A program made the translations under genes and the position numbers. This document shows positions 8,840 to 17,695 of a DNA stretch of 64,000 nt, piece after piece; within the stretch, counting starts at the first letter, position 1, and each line of letters starts with the position of its first letter. The stretch covers positions 62,001 through 126,000 of the forward strand of contig NZ_JBLWFK010000008.1 in the NCBI RefSeq assembly GCF_048323675.1, read 5' to 3'. The DNA comes from Mangrovimicrobium sp048323675. GTDB taxonomy: Bacteria > Pseudomonadota > Gammaproteobacteria > Pseudomonadales > Halieaceae. The notes under the pieces are model-generated. The model did not search any database. It was not told the origin of the DNA and saw only the letters and a list, made by a program, of their open reading frames with translations.

Positions 8840-10537
8840 ATGCTCAACAACCTTCCCGACCACTGGGACCTGGAAACCGATCTTGTCGCCATCGGTTCCG
8901 GCATCGGCGGGCTGTCCGCCGCCATTACCGCGGCACAGCAGGGCGCCAGCGCCATCGTGCTGGAACGCGCCCCGCAACTCGGCGGTGTCACCGCCCTGTC
9001 CATGGGCGAGGTCTGGGTGCCCGGCAACCGCCATGCCCGGGCGCTCGGCGTCGAGGACTCGGTGGAAAACGGCTTCCACTACCTGCAGCGGCTCGCCATG
9101 GGCTACGGCGACGAGCTGGCGATGCTCAACCTCGCCGCCCATGCCAACCCGGTGTACGAGCACTTCTCCTCGACCATCGGCCTGCAGCTCACCGCCATCG
9201 AGGCCTGCCCCGATTACTACTACGGCCACTGCGACTTCGCGGTGGCGCGCGGACGCCTGCTGGAACCCGTGCCCTTCGCCGGCGAAAGCCTCGGCGAGTG
9301 GCAGGGCCGGACCCGGGTCTCCCCCCAGGTGCCCTACGGCATGACCCACGCCGACATCGACGCCGGCGGCGGTACCGCCAACATGCTGCACTGGAACTAC
9401 GAGATCATGGGCGAACGCCTGGGCCGTGACGAACGCTGTCTCGGCCCCGGGCTCGCCGCCTATTTCGTCAAGGGCGCCATCGACCTCGGCATCCCCCTCT
9501 ACACGGACACCTGTGCCGAGGAACTGATCGCCGATGGCGAGCGGGTGATTGGCGTGCGCGCCGTCAGGGATGGCAAGGACATCTACATCAAGGCCAACCG
9601 CGGCGTCGTAGTCGCTGTCTCCAGCTACGAGCGCAACCCGGAACTGAACAAGACCCTGAGCCAGCAACTCGACATCGGCTCCATGGTGTTCTCCAGTGTC
9701 GACGGCGCCAACTTCCGCCTCGCCGGCCCGCTGGGCGCGCAGGTAGCCCGGGTGCCGGACATCACCTCCATGTGCTTCCACGTCCCCGGCGAGGAGGACG
9801 ACGAGGGCCAGCCCCTGTGGCGCCCCACGCTGCCCTTTATCGGCCAGCCCCATGTCATCGTGGTCAATCGCGAAGGCAAGCGCTTCGGCAACGAGGCCTT
9901 CTATCGCGATTTCTACTACCAGGTCGACCGCATCAACGGCGGCGACCAGACCCACCCCAATTTCCCCTGCTGGGTGGTGATGGACAGCCAGGCCCGGGAG
10001 AAATACCCCTTCGGCTCGGTGATGCCGGGGCAGGAACTGCCGGAAGGCCTCGGCGTGAAAGCGGATAGCATCGCCGAACTGGCGGAGAAAACCGGCGTGA
10101 ATGCTGCGCAATTACAGGCCACGGTCAGCAGTTTCAACGCCGGCGCAGAACGCGGCGAGGATCCGGAGTTCGGCCGCGGCACCCACCCCTGGAGCGTGTG
10201 GATGTGCGGCGATCCCAATCACCAGCCCAACGGCAACCTCGGCCCGCTGGAAAAAGGGCCCTTCTATGCGGTCGAACTGCGCCGTATGGGCGGCTCGGCG
10301 ATTCCTGCGGCGGGCCTGCTCACCGACCAGCACTGCCGCAGCGTGGGCTGGGACAGGCAGCCCATTCCCGGTCTCTACGCCGCGGGCAACTCGGTGGCGC
10401 GCATGGAAACCGGCGCGGTGATGCAAAGCGGGATTTCCAATGTGCGCGGCATGGTGCACGGCTATCTCGCCGCGCTGCACGCACTGGGCAAGCCCAGCGA
10501 ACTGCTGCCGGAAACCGTCAGGCGGCTCGGGCTCTAG
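8840..10537 (+). CDS. FAD-dependent dehydrogenase (3-ketosteroid dehydrogenase/fumarate reductase flavoprotein type)
   Basis: 565-aa flavoprotein of the FAD_binding_2 family. The dinucleotide motif is IGSGIGGLSAA (about residues 18-28), followed by VLERAPQLGG and a C-terminal GLYAAGN flavin-contact block. Relatives dehydrogenate 3-ketosteroids or similar ring ketones, or reduce fumarate-like enoates. The ATG at 8840 is preferred over TTG at 8834 because AAAGGG (8827-8832) is spaced 7 nt from ATG and only 1 nt from TTG. The surrounding SDR, hydrolase and SnoaL-like genes suggest catabolism of a cyclic ketone, but substrate identity is inference. Confidence 0.87.
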   Translation: MLNNLPDHWDLETDLVAIGSGIGGLSAAITAAQQGASAIVLERAPQLGGVTALSMGEVWVPGNRHARALGVEDSVENGFHYLQRLAMGYGDELAMLNLAAHANPVYEHFSSTIGLQLTAIEACPDYYYGHCDFAVARGRLLEPVPFAGESLGEWQGRTRVSPQVPYGMTHADIDAGGGTANMLHWNYEIMGERLGRDERCLGPGLAAYFVKGAIDLGIPLYTDTCAEELIADGERVIGVRAVRDGKDIYIKANRGVVVAVSSYERNPELNKTLSQQLDIGSMVFSSVDGANFRLAGPLGAQVARVPDITSMCFHVPGEEDDEGQPLWRPTLPFIGQPHVIVVNREGKRFGNEAFYRDFYYQVDRINGGDQTHPNFPCWVVMDSQAREKYPFGSVMPGQELPEGLGVKADSIAELAEKTGVNAAQLQATVSSFNAGAERGEDPEFGRGTHPWSVWMCGDPNHQPNGNLGPLEKGPFYAVELRRMGGSAIPAAGLLTDQHCRSVGWDRQPIPGLYAAGNSVARMETGAVMQSGISNVRGMVHGYLAALHALGKPSELLPETVRRLGL

Positions 10538-10633
10538 GCCCGCCGACCAGGGCCGGGGCGCGTTGAATCGAGACAGGCCCCGGCACAACAGGCCACCCTC
10601 AATCCCTTGGAAAGACACGCCAGGAGAGCTCCC

Positions 10634-11044
10634 ATGAGCGAACAGAACAAACAGGTAGTGCGCGAGTTCATCGAAGCAATGGGCCGCGGCGACCGACCCG
10701 CAGCGGACAAACTGATCACCGACGACGCCTTCACCCTGGCGATGGGTTACAGCAAGTTCGCCGGTGTACGCGAGCGGGAGACCATTCTCGCCACCATCGC
10801 CGGCTTCCGCGAACTGATGCCCGAGGGCATGCAACCCGAGATTCTCTCGATGACCGCCGAGGAAGACCGCGTGGTCGCGGAGTTCAAGGGCAACGGTACC
10901 CTGGTCAATGGCGAAGCTTACTGCAACGAGTACTGCATGGTCTTCATGCTGCGCGACGGCAAGATCGCCCAGGTGCGGGAATACTTCTGCACCGTGCTCG
11001 CCGAGCGCGTCCTGCTGCCGCTGTTCGAAGCGGCGGGGCTGTAA
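10634..11044 (+). CDS. SnoaL-like/NTF2-fold protein 1
   Basis: 136-aa small protein of the SnoaL/NTF2-like cone fold, recognisable from the N-terminal VVREFIEAMGRGDRPAADKL helix and the later VFMLRDGKIAQVREYF strand pair. Members include polyketide cyclases, ketosteroid isomerases and non-enzymatic partners. ATG 10634 follows CAGGAGAG at 10621-10628. It ends 3 bp before a second SnoaL-like gene, so the two are probably cotranscribed. A ketosteroid-isomerase-like role beside the KstD-like flavoprotein is attractive but unproven. Confidence 0.82.
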   Translation: MSEQNKQVVREFIEAMGRGDRPAADKLITDDAFTLAMGYSKFAGVRERETILATIAGFRELMPEGMQPEILSMTAEEDRVVAEFKGNGTLVNGEAYCNEYCMVFMLRDGKIAQVREYFCTVLAERVLLPLFEAAGL

Positions 11045-11047
11045 GCC

Positions 11048-11476
11048 ATGAACATCGAGGAACTGCTGGCACGGGAGAGTATCCGCCAGACCATGGCCCG
11101 CTATTCGATCGCCGGCGACGATTTCGACGCCGACGAGTACATCACCTGCTTCACCGCCGACGCGGTGATGGAATTCGTCAACTTCCCCGGCATCGGCGAC
11201 CTCAAACTGGAGGGCCGCGAGGCCATCTACGAATTCGTCAGCGGCTGGTTCGGCGCGGTGCAGCGCGGCGAGACGCCAGTCCCCGGGGGATTTATGCGCC
11301 ACAACCTGACCACCTGCCGGATCGACCTGGACGGCGCCGATGCCGCCCGCTCGCGCACCTACTGCGTGGTATTCAACACCAACGGTGCGGAGAGCAGCGG
11401 CGTGTACACCGACCAGTGGCGGCGGGAGGGTGCGCACTGGTTGCTGGAACACCGGCGCTGGAAGCCCGACTGCTGA
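11048..11476 (+). CDS. SnoaL-like/NTF2-fold protein 2
   Basis: 142-aa protein of the SnoaL_4-like group, with the start IEELLARESIRQTMARYS, a central DADEYITCFTADAVMEF block and a C-terminal WRREGAHWLLEHRRW. It follows the first SnoaL-like gene by 3 bp. Proteins like this often sit in Rieske/SDR clusters of steroid, dehydroabietate or terpenoid degraders and may be dehydratases or isomerases. No catalytic assignment is made. Confidence 0.82.
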   Translation: MNIEELLARESIRQTMARYSIAGDDFDADEYITCFTADAVMEFVNFPGIGDLKLEGREAIYEFVSGWFGAVQRGETPVPGGFMRHNLTTCRIDLDGADAARSRTYCVVFNTNGAESSGVYTDQWRREGAHWLLEHRRWKPDC

Positions 11477-11615
11477 TTCAGCAACTGACGGAGTACCTGC
11501 CCGCAACTGGCGAAAACCGTACCGGGCATTCCACTAAAACAGCTGTGGTGTACTGGACGACACCACGACAAGACAATCAGGACTTGCCCATTCTTACAAT
11601 AAACCTGGAATCCCT

Positions 11616-12467
11616 ATGACTGATATCAACGGAAGAACCGCCGTCGTCACCGGCGGCGGCAGCGGCATCGGGCGCGGCCTGGCGCTGGAACTGGCGGCAC
11701 AGGGTGCCGCAGTCGCGGTAGCCGACATCATCCTCGACAACGCGCAGAAAGTCGCCGACGAAATCGAGGAAGCCGGGGGCCGGGCCATCGCCGTCCACTG
11801 CGATGTCTGTGACCGCGACTCCGTCCTCGCCATGAAGAAACAGGTCGTGGACGCCCTCGGCCGGGTGTCCCTGCTGTTCGCCAATGCCGGTGCCACCTCC
11901 TTCGAGCGCATCACCGACATGAGCGAGAACGACATCGACTGGATCATCCAGGTCAACCTGATGGGGGTCACCAATTGCCTGCTGGCCTTCTACCCGGACA
12001 TGGTAGCGGCGCGCGACGGCCACATCTTCGCCACCGCCTCCACCGCCGGCCTGATGCCAACTTTCGTGCCCTACCACGCCCCCTATTCCGCCGCCAAAAT
12101 GGGCATCATCGGCATGCTGCTCAACCTGCGCGAGGAAGCCGCGGAAGCCGGCGTCGGCTGCACGGTACTTTGCCCGGGCGGCGTGCAGAGCGGCATGAAG
12201 GACAACAACGCCAAATACCGTCCGGAGCGCTTCGGCGGACCCGGCGAGGGCGGTATCAAGGTTCCCGACAACTGGGTAGCCCACGGCGACCTGGTATTCC
12301 GCCCCGCGGAGGAAGTCGCCCGGCTCTGCCTGCAGGCGGTCAGGAACAACCGGCCGATGGTGATTACCGACGGCAATATGCGCAAGACCTTCGAGGAGGG
12401 CTACCTGAAGATCGTGATGGGCGCCTTCGATGACGTGGATGCGTTTGATCGCAGCGTGGAGGGTTAA
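11616..12467 (+). CDS. Short-chain dehydrogenase/reductase 1
   Basis: 283-aa classical SDR using NAD(P)(H) to oxidise an alcohol or reduce a ketone. The Rossmann motif TGGGSGIG is at about residues 11-18, the NAGA motif at about 90, and the catalytic Tyr/Lys in APYSAAKMG at about 156-160. An Asp in VADIIL after beta-strand 2 favours NAD+. It follows the SnoaL-like pair after a 139-bp gap in which I saw no clear signal. Confidence 0.93.
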   Translation: MTDINGRTAVVTGGGSGIGRGLALELAAQGAAVAVADIILDNAQKVADEIEEAGGRAIAVHCDVCDRDSVLAMKKQVVDALGRVSLLFANAGATSFERITDMSENDIDWIIQVNLMGVTNCLLAFYPDMVAARDGHIFATASTAGLMPTFVPYHAPYSAAKMGIIGMLLNLREEAAEAGVGCTVLCPGGVQSGMKDNNAKYRPERFGGPGEGGIKVPDNWVAHGDLVFRPAEEVARLCLQAVRNNRPMVITDGNMRKTFEEGYLKIVMGAFDDVDAFDRSVEG

Positions 12468-12517
12468 TCGAGTTCTCGGTAAACAACTGTGGGGCGGTTC
12501 TTCTGGCAGTTTCTATC

Positions 12518-12591
12518 GAGCTTCAACCCACACCCCTTCCGCGGCTCGAAGGCGTTTTGACTCACCACGGAAGGGGTGTGGATTGAAGCTC
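12518..12591. repeat. Long inverted repeat, 26-bp arms
   Basis: Arms 12518-12543 and 12566-12591 are complementary except for 2 positions and enclose a 22-nt loop. The arm centre is CCACACCCCTTCCG. It lies 50 bp after the SDR stop and may end its transcript, but no T-run adjoins the stem. No second copy was noticed in the window. Confidence 0.65.
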
Positions 12592-12746
12592 TTGCTCTGT
12601 GTTGATGCGGACATTGTTGCTTTCGATAGTCATCCACGACTGCTGTAGTTGATCCAGATGTTTTGATTGATACAGACACGTAAACGACGTCTGAATGAAT
12701 CAAAGAAATTCAGGATTGATCCACCTTGAAACTTGCGCCGTGGGTA

Positions 12747-12865
12747 GAGTGTGAAGCAGCAGCTGCCTGCTGGAACCGTGTGGCGACAAGGATGTCGCCA
12801 CCCGAGCCTGCACATGGATGTGCGCTTTTTGGCGTGTTCCAGCAGGCAGCTGCTGTTTCACACTC
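12747..12865 (-). repeat. Two-hairpin palindromic element, copy 1 (inverted orientation)
   Basis: 119-bp element with 30-bp outer arms (12747-12776 and 12836-12865, 1 mismatch). Inside are two hairpins: an 8-bp stem GTGGCGAC/GTCGCCAC with loop AAGGAT, and GCACAT/ATGTGC around GG. The core between the arms matches copies at 26952 and 35646 nearly exactly, but in the opposite orientation. The outer arm sequence is this copy's own. Confidence 0.9.
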
Positions 12866-12991
12866 GGCAACGTTGCTACCACCTACCTCACCAAACAAGC
12901 AAAACTACTTCCCGAGTCATTCCTGCCAGATAACCCACAGTGCACAATGAATCGCAACCCACCCTCTACAGACCAATAACAGGAAACCACC

Positions 12992-13852
12992 ATGGCCTAC
13001 ACCGACATCAACGGCATTGGCATCGCCTACGACCTGCTCGGCGACCCCGGCGCACCGGCCGTGGTGATCACCCCCGGCGGGCGCTTTCCCCGCGATACCC
13101 AGGGCGTTCCGCAACTCGCCGAACAACTGGTGGCGAGCGGCCGTCAGGTGCTGCTCTGGGACCGGCCCAACTGTGGCGGTTCCGATATCTGCTTCGATGC
13201 GCCCAGCGAATCCGGTATGCAGTGCGACGCCCTGGTGGGGCTGCTGCGGGAACTGGACCTGGGACCGGTTGCGATGCTCGGCGGCTCCGGGGGCTCGCGA
13301 ATTGCGCTGCTGGCCGCGGCGGCCGCGCCGGAACTGGTGTCCCATCTGTCCGTGTGGTGGATCAGCGGCGGGCCGATATCACTGGCCCAGCTGGCCGCCT
13401 ACTACTGCGGTGATTCGGCCATGGCGGCAGCGCGCGGGGGAATGGAGGAAGTCGCCGCCCTGCCCGGCTGGCGCGAACAGATCGAACGCAATCCGAAGAA
13501 CCGCGAGATTATCCTGGCGCAGGACGCCAATGCCTTTATCGAGCGGATGCAGCAGTGGGCGGCGGCCTACGCGTACTCGGAAACCTCCCCGGTACCCGGC
13601 ATGGGTCCGGCGGAGTTCGCCCGCCTGGCCATGCCGACGATGATTTTCCGCAGCGGGCAGAGCGACATCAGCCACACCCGCCGCACCAGCGAGTGGGTCC
13701 ACGAGATGATCGCGGGCTCGCAGCTGGTGGAACCGCCGTGGCCGGACCAGGAGTGGAACAACTGCTCGAAGATACCGCTGGAACCGGGCCGCGGGCGTTT
13801 CGAGCGCTGGCCGCTACTGGCTCCGCAACTGCTCGACTTCCTGAACCGCTGA
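12992..13852 (+). CDS. Alpha/beta hydrolase
   Basis: 286-aa alpha/beta-hydrolase-fold protein. The oxyanion region is TPGGRFPR (about 29-36), the nucleophile elbow is GGSGGS (Ser about 98) and a candidate acid Asp is in SGQSDISH. The usual catalytic His followed by a Gly/Phe-rich loop near the C-terminus is not evident; that stretch reads PPWPDQEWNNC. It may still hydrolyse an ester or C-C bond with an alternative His (DISH), or be inactive. The gene is separated from upstream genes by the repeat region and converges on a minus-strand SnoaL-like gene 12 bp away. Confidence 0.85.
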   Translation: MAYTDINGIGIAYDLLGDPGAPAVVITPGGRFPRDTQGVPQLAEQLVASGRQVLLWDRPNCGGSDICFDAPSESGMQCDALVGLLRELDLGPVAMLGGSGGSRIALLAAAAAPELVSHLSVWWISGGPISLAQLAAYYCGDSAMAAARGGMEEVAALPGWREQIERNPKNREIILAQDANAFIERMQQWAAAYAYSETSPVPGMGPAEFARLAMPTMIFRSGQSDISHTRRTSEWVHEMIAGSQLVEPPWPDQEWNNCSKIPLEPGRGRFERWPLLAPQLLDFLNR

Positions 13853-13863
13853 CCCGCCCGGGT

Positions 13864-14322
13864 TCAGGCCTCTGTCGAGGTCTTCGCCGCGTCGATAATC
13901 CACTGGCCGCTGTCGCGGGCCTGCTCGTAGATATCGAGGTGGCGAATCCTGCCGGCGGGATCGAAGCGATACACCGCGACCACATTCTTGCGGATGAACT
14001 CCTCGCCCCGGTAGTGGCGCTCCTCGATTTCCTGGTACACGCTGTCACCGATTTCCGCGATGCGGAAAATGGTGGTTTCAAAGCGTGTGCCGCCGGCCCA
14101 CTGGGTGAGGAAGTCTATGTATTCGGCCCAATTCATGGTCTCAAGGTAGGCGCCGACCCGGCAGAATTCCTCGACCGCAACATAGTCGCGCAATACATCC
14201 CAATCGGCCGTACTGACGGCGCCGCCACTCACCAGGCCCTCCAGCACGGTACAGTAGTCGATCACGGTTCTGGTCAATGGGCCGGTTTCACCGGTACAGG
14301 CGGTCGCAGTAGTAATGATCAT
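13864..14322 (-). CDS. SnoaL-like/NTF2-fold protein 3
   Basis: 152-aa protein of the SnoaL/limonene-epoxide-hydrolase-like fold, with FCRVGAYLETMNWAEYIDFL and a late VVAVYRFDPAGRIRHLDIYE strand pair. It lies 20 bp downstream of a Rieske oxygenase alpha gene on the same strand. The position resembles the alpha-beta order of ring-hydroxylating dioxygenases, whose beta subunits share the NTF2 fold, but the sequence lacks features I would expect of a true beta subunit. Confidence 0.75.
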   Translation of the reverse strand: MIITTATACTGETGPLTRTVIDYCTVLEGLVSGGAVSTADWDVLRDYVAVEEFCRVGAYLETMNWAEYIDFLTQWAGGTRFETTIFRIAEIGDSVYQEIEERHYRGEEFIRKNVVAVYRFDPAGRIRHLDIYEQARDSGQWIIDAAKTSTEA

Positions 14323-14342
14323 GCGGTGATGTCCTTTTGTGG

Positions 14343-15704
14343 TCAGCTTTCGGGATCGGCCTGCCAGCGGTCGAGCTGGCGGTGGAAATGCGCCAGGCGC
14401 ACCTCCTGCCGGGAGAGCGCGAGGTGCGTCAGGGCACGGTTGCGCAGGCCCTTTTGCTGGCGCTGCATCTGGTCAAAATCCTGTTCCAGGGCGAGGAAAT
14501 AATTGAAGTGCTCGCCCTCGGGAACATCGGTCGGCAGCAATTTCTGCGCTTCCCTTTCGGTTTCCGGGAACCACTGGAAATTGCTCACGTGCCAGATGCA
14601 GCGGTTGGGGTCGCCATCGGGATGCGGCACCGCGCTGATGAAGGTCGCCTCCCCGGCATGGATCGTCAGGAACAGGTTGGGAAACACCAGGTAGAACTGG
14701 TTGTCGCTCATCTGCGTATCGGTCAGGCCGGAAACATCCAGTCCCCGCGCCGACAGGGTCTCGCGCATGGCCTGCTGCAGCAACAGGCGCGGGGTGACGC
14801 CTTCCGGCAGATGCCCGGCCTGGCCCTGGCGGTTCTCTTGCAGCAAGCGCTCGAAGGCCGGCAGGGAATCCGCCACACCGGGGAAGGTTGCCGGCAGGCC
14901 GCGGATCGCCTCCGCCTGTTGCTCCAGGGTGATATCCGGCGTGTTGGCCGCGCCGAAGGGCGCGGTGGCCACGCTGTGGTCGCCGAGGAAGCGGTAGCGC
15001 TCGCGCGACTCGTCCATGGCGTTGACCAGTTCGGGGTGAATGCCCTGGATGTGGTAGCCCTCCTGGAAGGCGTCCATGACCACCTTCCAGTTGCAGTCGA
15101 GGCTCTCGCGCACATTGAGGCCGCAGGCGACCATCTCCTGCATCCGGTAGGGCGCCAGCAGGGTTGCAATTTCACCGAGGTAATCCGCCAGCGACGGGGC
15201 TTCGCTATCCGGGTTGAGGAAAATAAAGCCTGCAAAGCATTCCACCGGCACGGCAATCAGGCCCAGTTCCTCCCGGCAGCCGACGAATTCCTCCAGCGAG
15301 CCATCGAAATCCGGTCGCGGCACCCCGACCAGTTGGCCTTCGAGATCAAAGGACCAGCGGTGGTAGGGGCACACCAGGCGCGCCGAATTGCCGCGCCCTT
15401 CACACAGGGCATTGCCGCGGTGGCGACAGGCGTTTACGAAACCCCGGATCAGCCCGTTGCCATCGCGCAGCAGCAGGAAGGACTGGTCAAACAACCGGTA
15501 TTCCAGCCAGTCGCCCCGTTTCGCCAGCTCCTCTTCGCGGCCTACCACCTGCCAGCAGCGCGACCAGAGCCGGTCGCGCTCCCTGCGGTGGTAGTCCTCG
15601 GCGCAGTAACGGGCGGTATCCACCCGCATCGGGAACTCGGTGAAATCCAGTTCCGATAGCAACGGCGCCGTATCCACAGAGGCGCCGGGAAGCTGTGTAC
15701 CCAT
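14343..15704 (-). CDS. Rieske non-haem iron oxygenase alpha subunit 2
   Basis: 453-aa Rieske oxygenase. The [2Fe-2S] ligands are in CRHRGNAL and CPYHRWSFD, and the catalytic iron ligands in GYHIQGIH and an Asp in LEQDFDQM. The ATG at 15704 is preferred; the frame runs 84 nt further upstream without matching the family N-terminus. It is more distant from the other two Rieske enzymes in the window than they are from each other. A SnoaL-like gene follows by 20 bp, and an AraC regulator gene lies upstream on the same strand. No ferredoxin or reductase gene is nearby. Confidence 0.92.
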   Translation of the reverse strand: MGTQLPGASVDTAPLLSELDFTEFPMRVDTARYCAEDYHRRERDRLWSRCWQVVGREEELAKRGDWLEYRLFDQSFLLLRDGNGLIRGFVNACRHRGNALCEGRGNSARLVCPYHRWSFDLEGQLVGVPRPDFDGSLEEFVGCREELGLIAVPVECFAGFIFLNPDSEAPSLADYLGEIATLLAPYRMQEMVACGLNVRESLDCNWKVVMDAFQEGYHIQGIHPELVNAMDESRERYRFLGDHSVATAPFGAANTPDITLEQQAEAIRGLPATFPGVADSLPAFERLLQENRQGQAGHLPEGVTPRLLLQQAMRETLSARGLDVSGLTDTQMSDNQFYLVFPNLFLTIHAGEATFISAVPHPDGDPNRCIWHVSNFQWFPETEREAQKLLPTDVPEGEHFNYFLALEQDFDQMQRQQKGLRNRALTHLALSRQEVRLAHFHRQLDRWQADPES

Positions 15705-15893
15705 ACATTGAAACCCCGCTCTTGGCTTTTGGCTCTTGTTTCTTGTTATTGGGGGGCAGGCGCTGCTGCCGCCAGGTCGCGACAGCACTGATAGTAGGAA
15801 GCATCGGGCAAGGGGTCAAAGACCGCCGTCCCGGAACCGGGAAACAGGCGCGGGAAAACGAAAATACGTCGGGAAAACGCAAAAAGCCCCGGC

Positions 15894-16763
15894 TCAAACC
15901 ACCTCGCCCGCGCGGACGCGGCGGCGGTAACGGGAGGGTGACATACCGACGAAGCGCCGGAACGCGGTCGAGAAATAGGCGCCACCGGCGAAACCCAGGC
16001 GCAGTGCGATCTCGCTCACCGCAAGGTCGCTGTCGCGCAGCAGATCCCGGGCCAGCAGGAGGCGCTGCTGGGTAATGGTGTCATGCAGCGAACTCCCCGT
16101 GGACACCTTGAAAGCGCGCATCAGGTGCCCCTCGCTGACGCCGCAAAGTGCGGCGATTTCCGCAACCGGGGGGAAGCCCGTTTGCGCCGCCGCGGCGAGG
16201 CGCTCGCGAATGCGCCGCAGTTGCCACGCGCAGAGCCCGCCGCGCACCCGCCGCGCCGGGGCCTCGCCGGGCGCGCGCTCGCGTCCCGCAAGGCGCGCCA
16301 GTTCGACCAGCAACAGGCGGCTGGCGGCCTCGATGACAATGTCGGCACCAAAACCCGGCTGCACCGTTTCCCAGTGAATCCGCTGCATCAGCGCGGGAAT
16401 CTGGTCGCCGCTGAGATTGAGGAAATCGGTGGCCCGCTCGTACCAGCGCTCGGCGGTGATCCCGGTAATCTCTTCAAAATAGGCGTCGTCGTAGACACAA
16501 CTGAGGCCGCGAAAAGCGCTTTCCGGCGGCAAAACGCTGACGGCGAAGGTCGGGGGCAGCAGGCCCACCGAGCGCACGCGGGAGAAATATTCGCCGGCGG
16601 AAGGCCCCTCAAAGCGCAGTGGGGAATGGTGTTCCGACAGGCGCTGGGTCAGGTAGTAACCAGGCACCGTGGGGTGGAACGACTGCAGGGTGCTCCACTC
16701 GATATTGGCGAGTAACACCGAGACTTTCGGCAATCTGATCTGCTGTTCGATAATCTGTTGCAT
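15894..16763 (-). CDS. AraC-family transcriptional regulator 1
   Basis: About 289 aa: an N-terminal sensor domain, then the AraC/XylS double helix-turn-helix (IAALCGVSEGHLMRAFK, then AVSEIALRLGFAGGAYFS and FRRFVGMSPSRYR). The ATG at 16763 is chosen; a TTG at 16787 would add 8 residues. It lies upstream of the second Rieske operon on the same strand and opposite the TetR gene, so it is a plausible activator of the neighbouring oxygenase genes. Effector unknown. Confidence 0.88.
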   Translation of the reverse strand: MQQIIEQQIRLPKVSVLLANIEWSTLQSFHPTVPGYYLTQRLSEHHSPLRFEGPSAGEYFSRVRSVGLLPPTFAVSVLPPESAFRGLSCVYDDAYFEEITGITAERWYERATDFLNLSGDQIPALMQRIHWETVQPGFGADIVIEAASRLLLVELARLAGRERAPGEAPARRVRGGLCAWQLRRIRERLAAAAQTGFPPVAEIAALCGVSEGHLMRAFKVSTGSSLHDTITQQRLLLARDLLRDSDLAVSEIALRLGFAGGAYFSTAFRRFVGMSPSRYRRRVRAGEVV

Positions 16764-16941
16764 GCGACTGACCCGCTGGTTGGTCAAGGCCCGGAGTACC
16801 CACAGCGCGAGCCCTGTGAGGTTATCACCGGGAACCGGCCACGGCTACAGTCACTCCCTGCACATTGTTGCAGGGCGCGTTCTCGGGTAAGTTTCACGCT
16901 GAGCCTCGCCTACCAGCCCCGACAGGGAACCATCGCCGACC

Positions 16942-17622
16942 ATGGAAAATAACAAGCAGCCTCCAGCGACAGCGGGCACAGCGAAAAAAGCCCGCGCGAA
17001 ACGCCCCTCCCGCCCCGGCCCCGGCAGGCCCACCCGGCAGCAGGCCCGGCAGCGCAACCTCGAACTGCTGGACCTGGCCCTGGACCAGTTCCTGCAGAAA
17101 GGCTACGAACGTACCACTATCGAGGGCATCGCCACCTCGGTGGGCATGGCCAAACGGACGGTCTACACACTGTACGGCGACAAGAAAACCCTGTTCAAAG
17201 CCGCCCTGGAGCGGGCGATCAACGAATGGATCATGCCGGTCGAGGAACTGCGCGCCCTGGAAACCGATAACCTCGAGGAAACCCTGCTGAGCATCGGCCA
17301 GTTGCTGGTGGACAACGTGATGACCCCGGCTGGCCTGAAACTGTTGCGCATCACCAACGCTGAGGCCAACCACATGCCGGAGATCAGCGCCTATACCTAC
17401 GAACAGGGCACCGGGCCGACACTGGAGTTCCTCTCGGCGATGTTCGCCCGCCGGCTGAAACTGGCCGCCCCGGTGGCGGACGAAGCCGCGCTGTCATTCC
17501 TCTACCTGGTGGTGGGCGGCCCGGCCAGCCTCAGCATGTGGGGCGTACCCATGGACAAGCGGCGCATCAGGCAGCACACCGACTATTCGGTTCGCCTGTT
17601 CCTGCATGGGATTCTGCCCTAG
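16942..17622 (+). CDS. TetR-family transcriptional regulator
   Basis: 226-aa TetR-type repressor. A basic N-terminal tail rich in Ala/Lys/Arg/Pro precedes the HTH domain (about residues 35-80), including TTIEGIATSVGMAKRTVYTLYG. The C-terminal ligand-binding domain resembles the AefR-like group. It is transcribed away from the AraC gene and converges on the enoyl-CoA hydratase gene, with a REP-like hairpin between. It probably controls nearby catabolic genes. Confidence 0.88.
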   Translation: MENNKQPPATAGTAKKARAKRPSRPGPGRPTRQQARQRNLELLDLALDQFLQKGYERTTIEGIATSVGMAKRTVYTLYGDKKTLFKAALERAINEWIMPVEELRALETDNLEETLLSIGQLLVDNVMTPAGLKLLRITNAEANHMPEISAYTYEQGTGPTLEFLSAMFARRLKLAAPVADEAALSFLYLVVGGPASLSMWGVPMDKRRIRQHTDYSVRLFLHGILP

Positions 17623-17637
17623 CTCGAGCCGCGATCA

Positions 17638-17684
17638 GGGGTCAGAGCCCTTTTTCTTTTCAAAAGAAAAAGGGCTCTGACCCC
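17638..17684. repeat. REP-like palindromic repeat, copy C
   Basis: A perfect inverted repeat with 23-bp arms and a single central base starts with GGGGTCAGAGCCC and ends in the complement, with T/A-rich inner arms. It sits between converging TetR and enoyl-CoA hydratase genes, where it could work as a bidirectional terminator. Confidence 0.85.
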
Positions 17685-17695
17685 GGTTTGGGAGG

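Larger units (their letters stand above)
12468..12991. other. Intergenic region with two palindromic elements
   Basis: 524 bp without a convincing gene between an SDR and an alpha/beta hydrolase. It contains a 26-bp-armed hairpin (12518-12591) and one copy of the two-hairpin repeat (12747-12865). Several short open frames on both strands run through the repeat and are taken as its by-products. Confidence 0.7.

Noticed and set aside
12747..12865. Integron attC site
   Set aside because: The three repeats have long palindromic arms, but no integrase, no attC-like terminal core triplet was recognised, and they do not flank single promoterless cassettes.
12630..12950. Several 60-79 codon open frames on both strands
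   Set aside because: They pass through the palindromic repeat at 12747-12865; similar Cys/His-rich peptides appear in the other repeat copies because the repeat itself is open.
13864..14322. Classical ring-hydroxylating dioxygenase beta subunit
   Set aside because: Position fits, but the sequence looks like a general SnoaL-type protein; kept as SnoaL-like.
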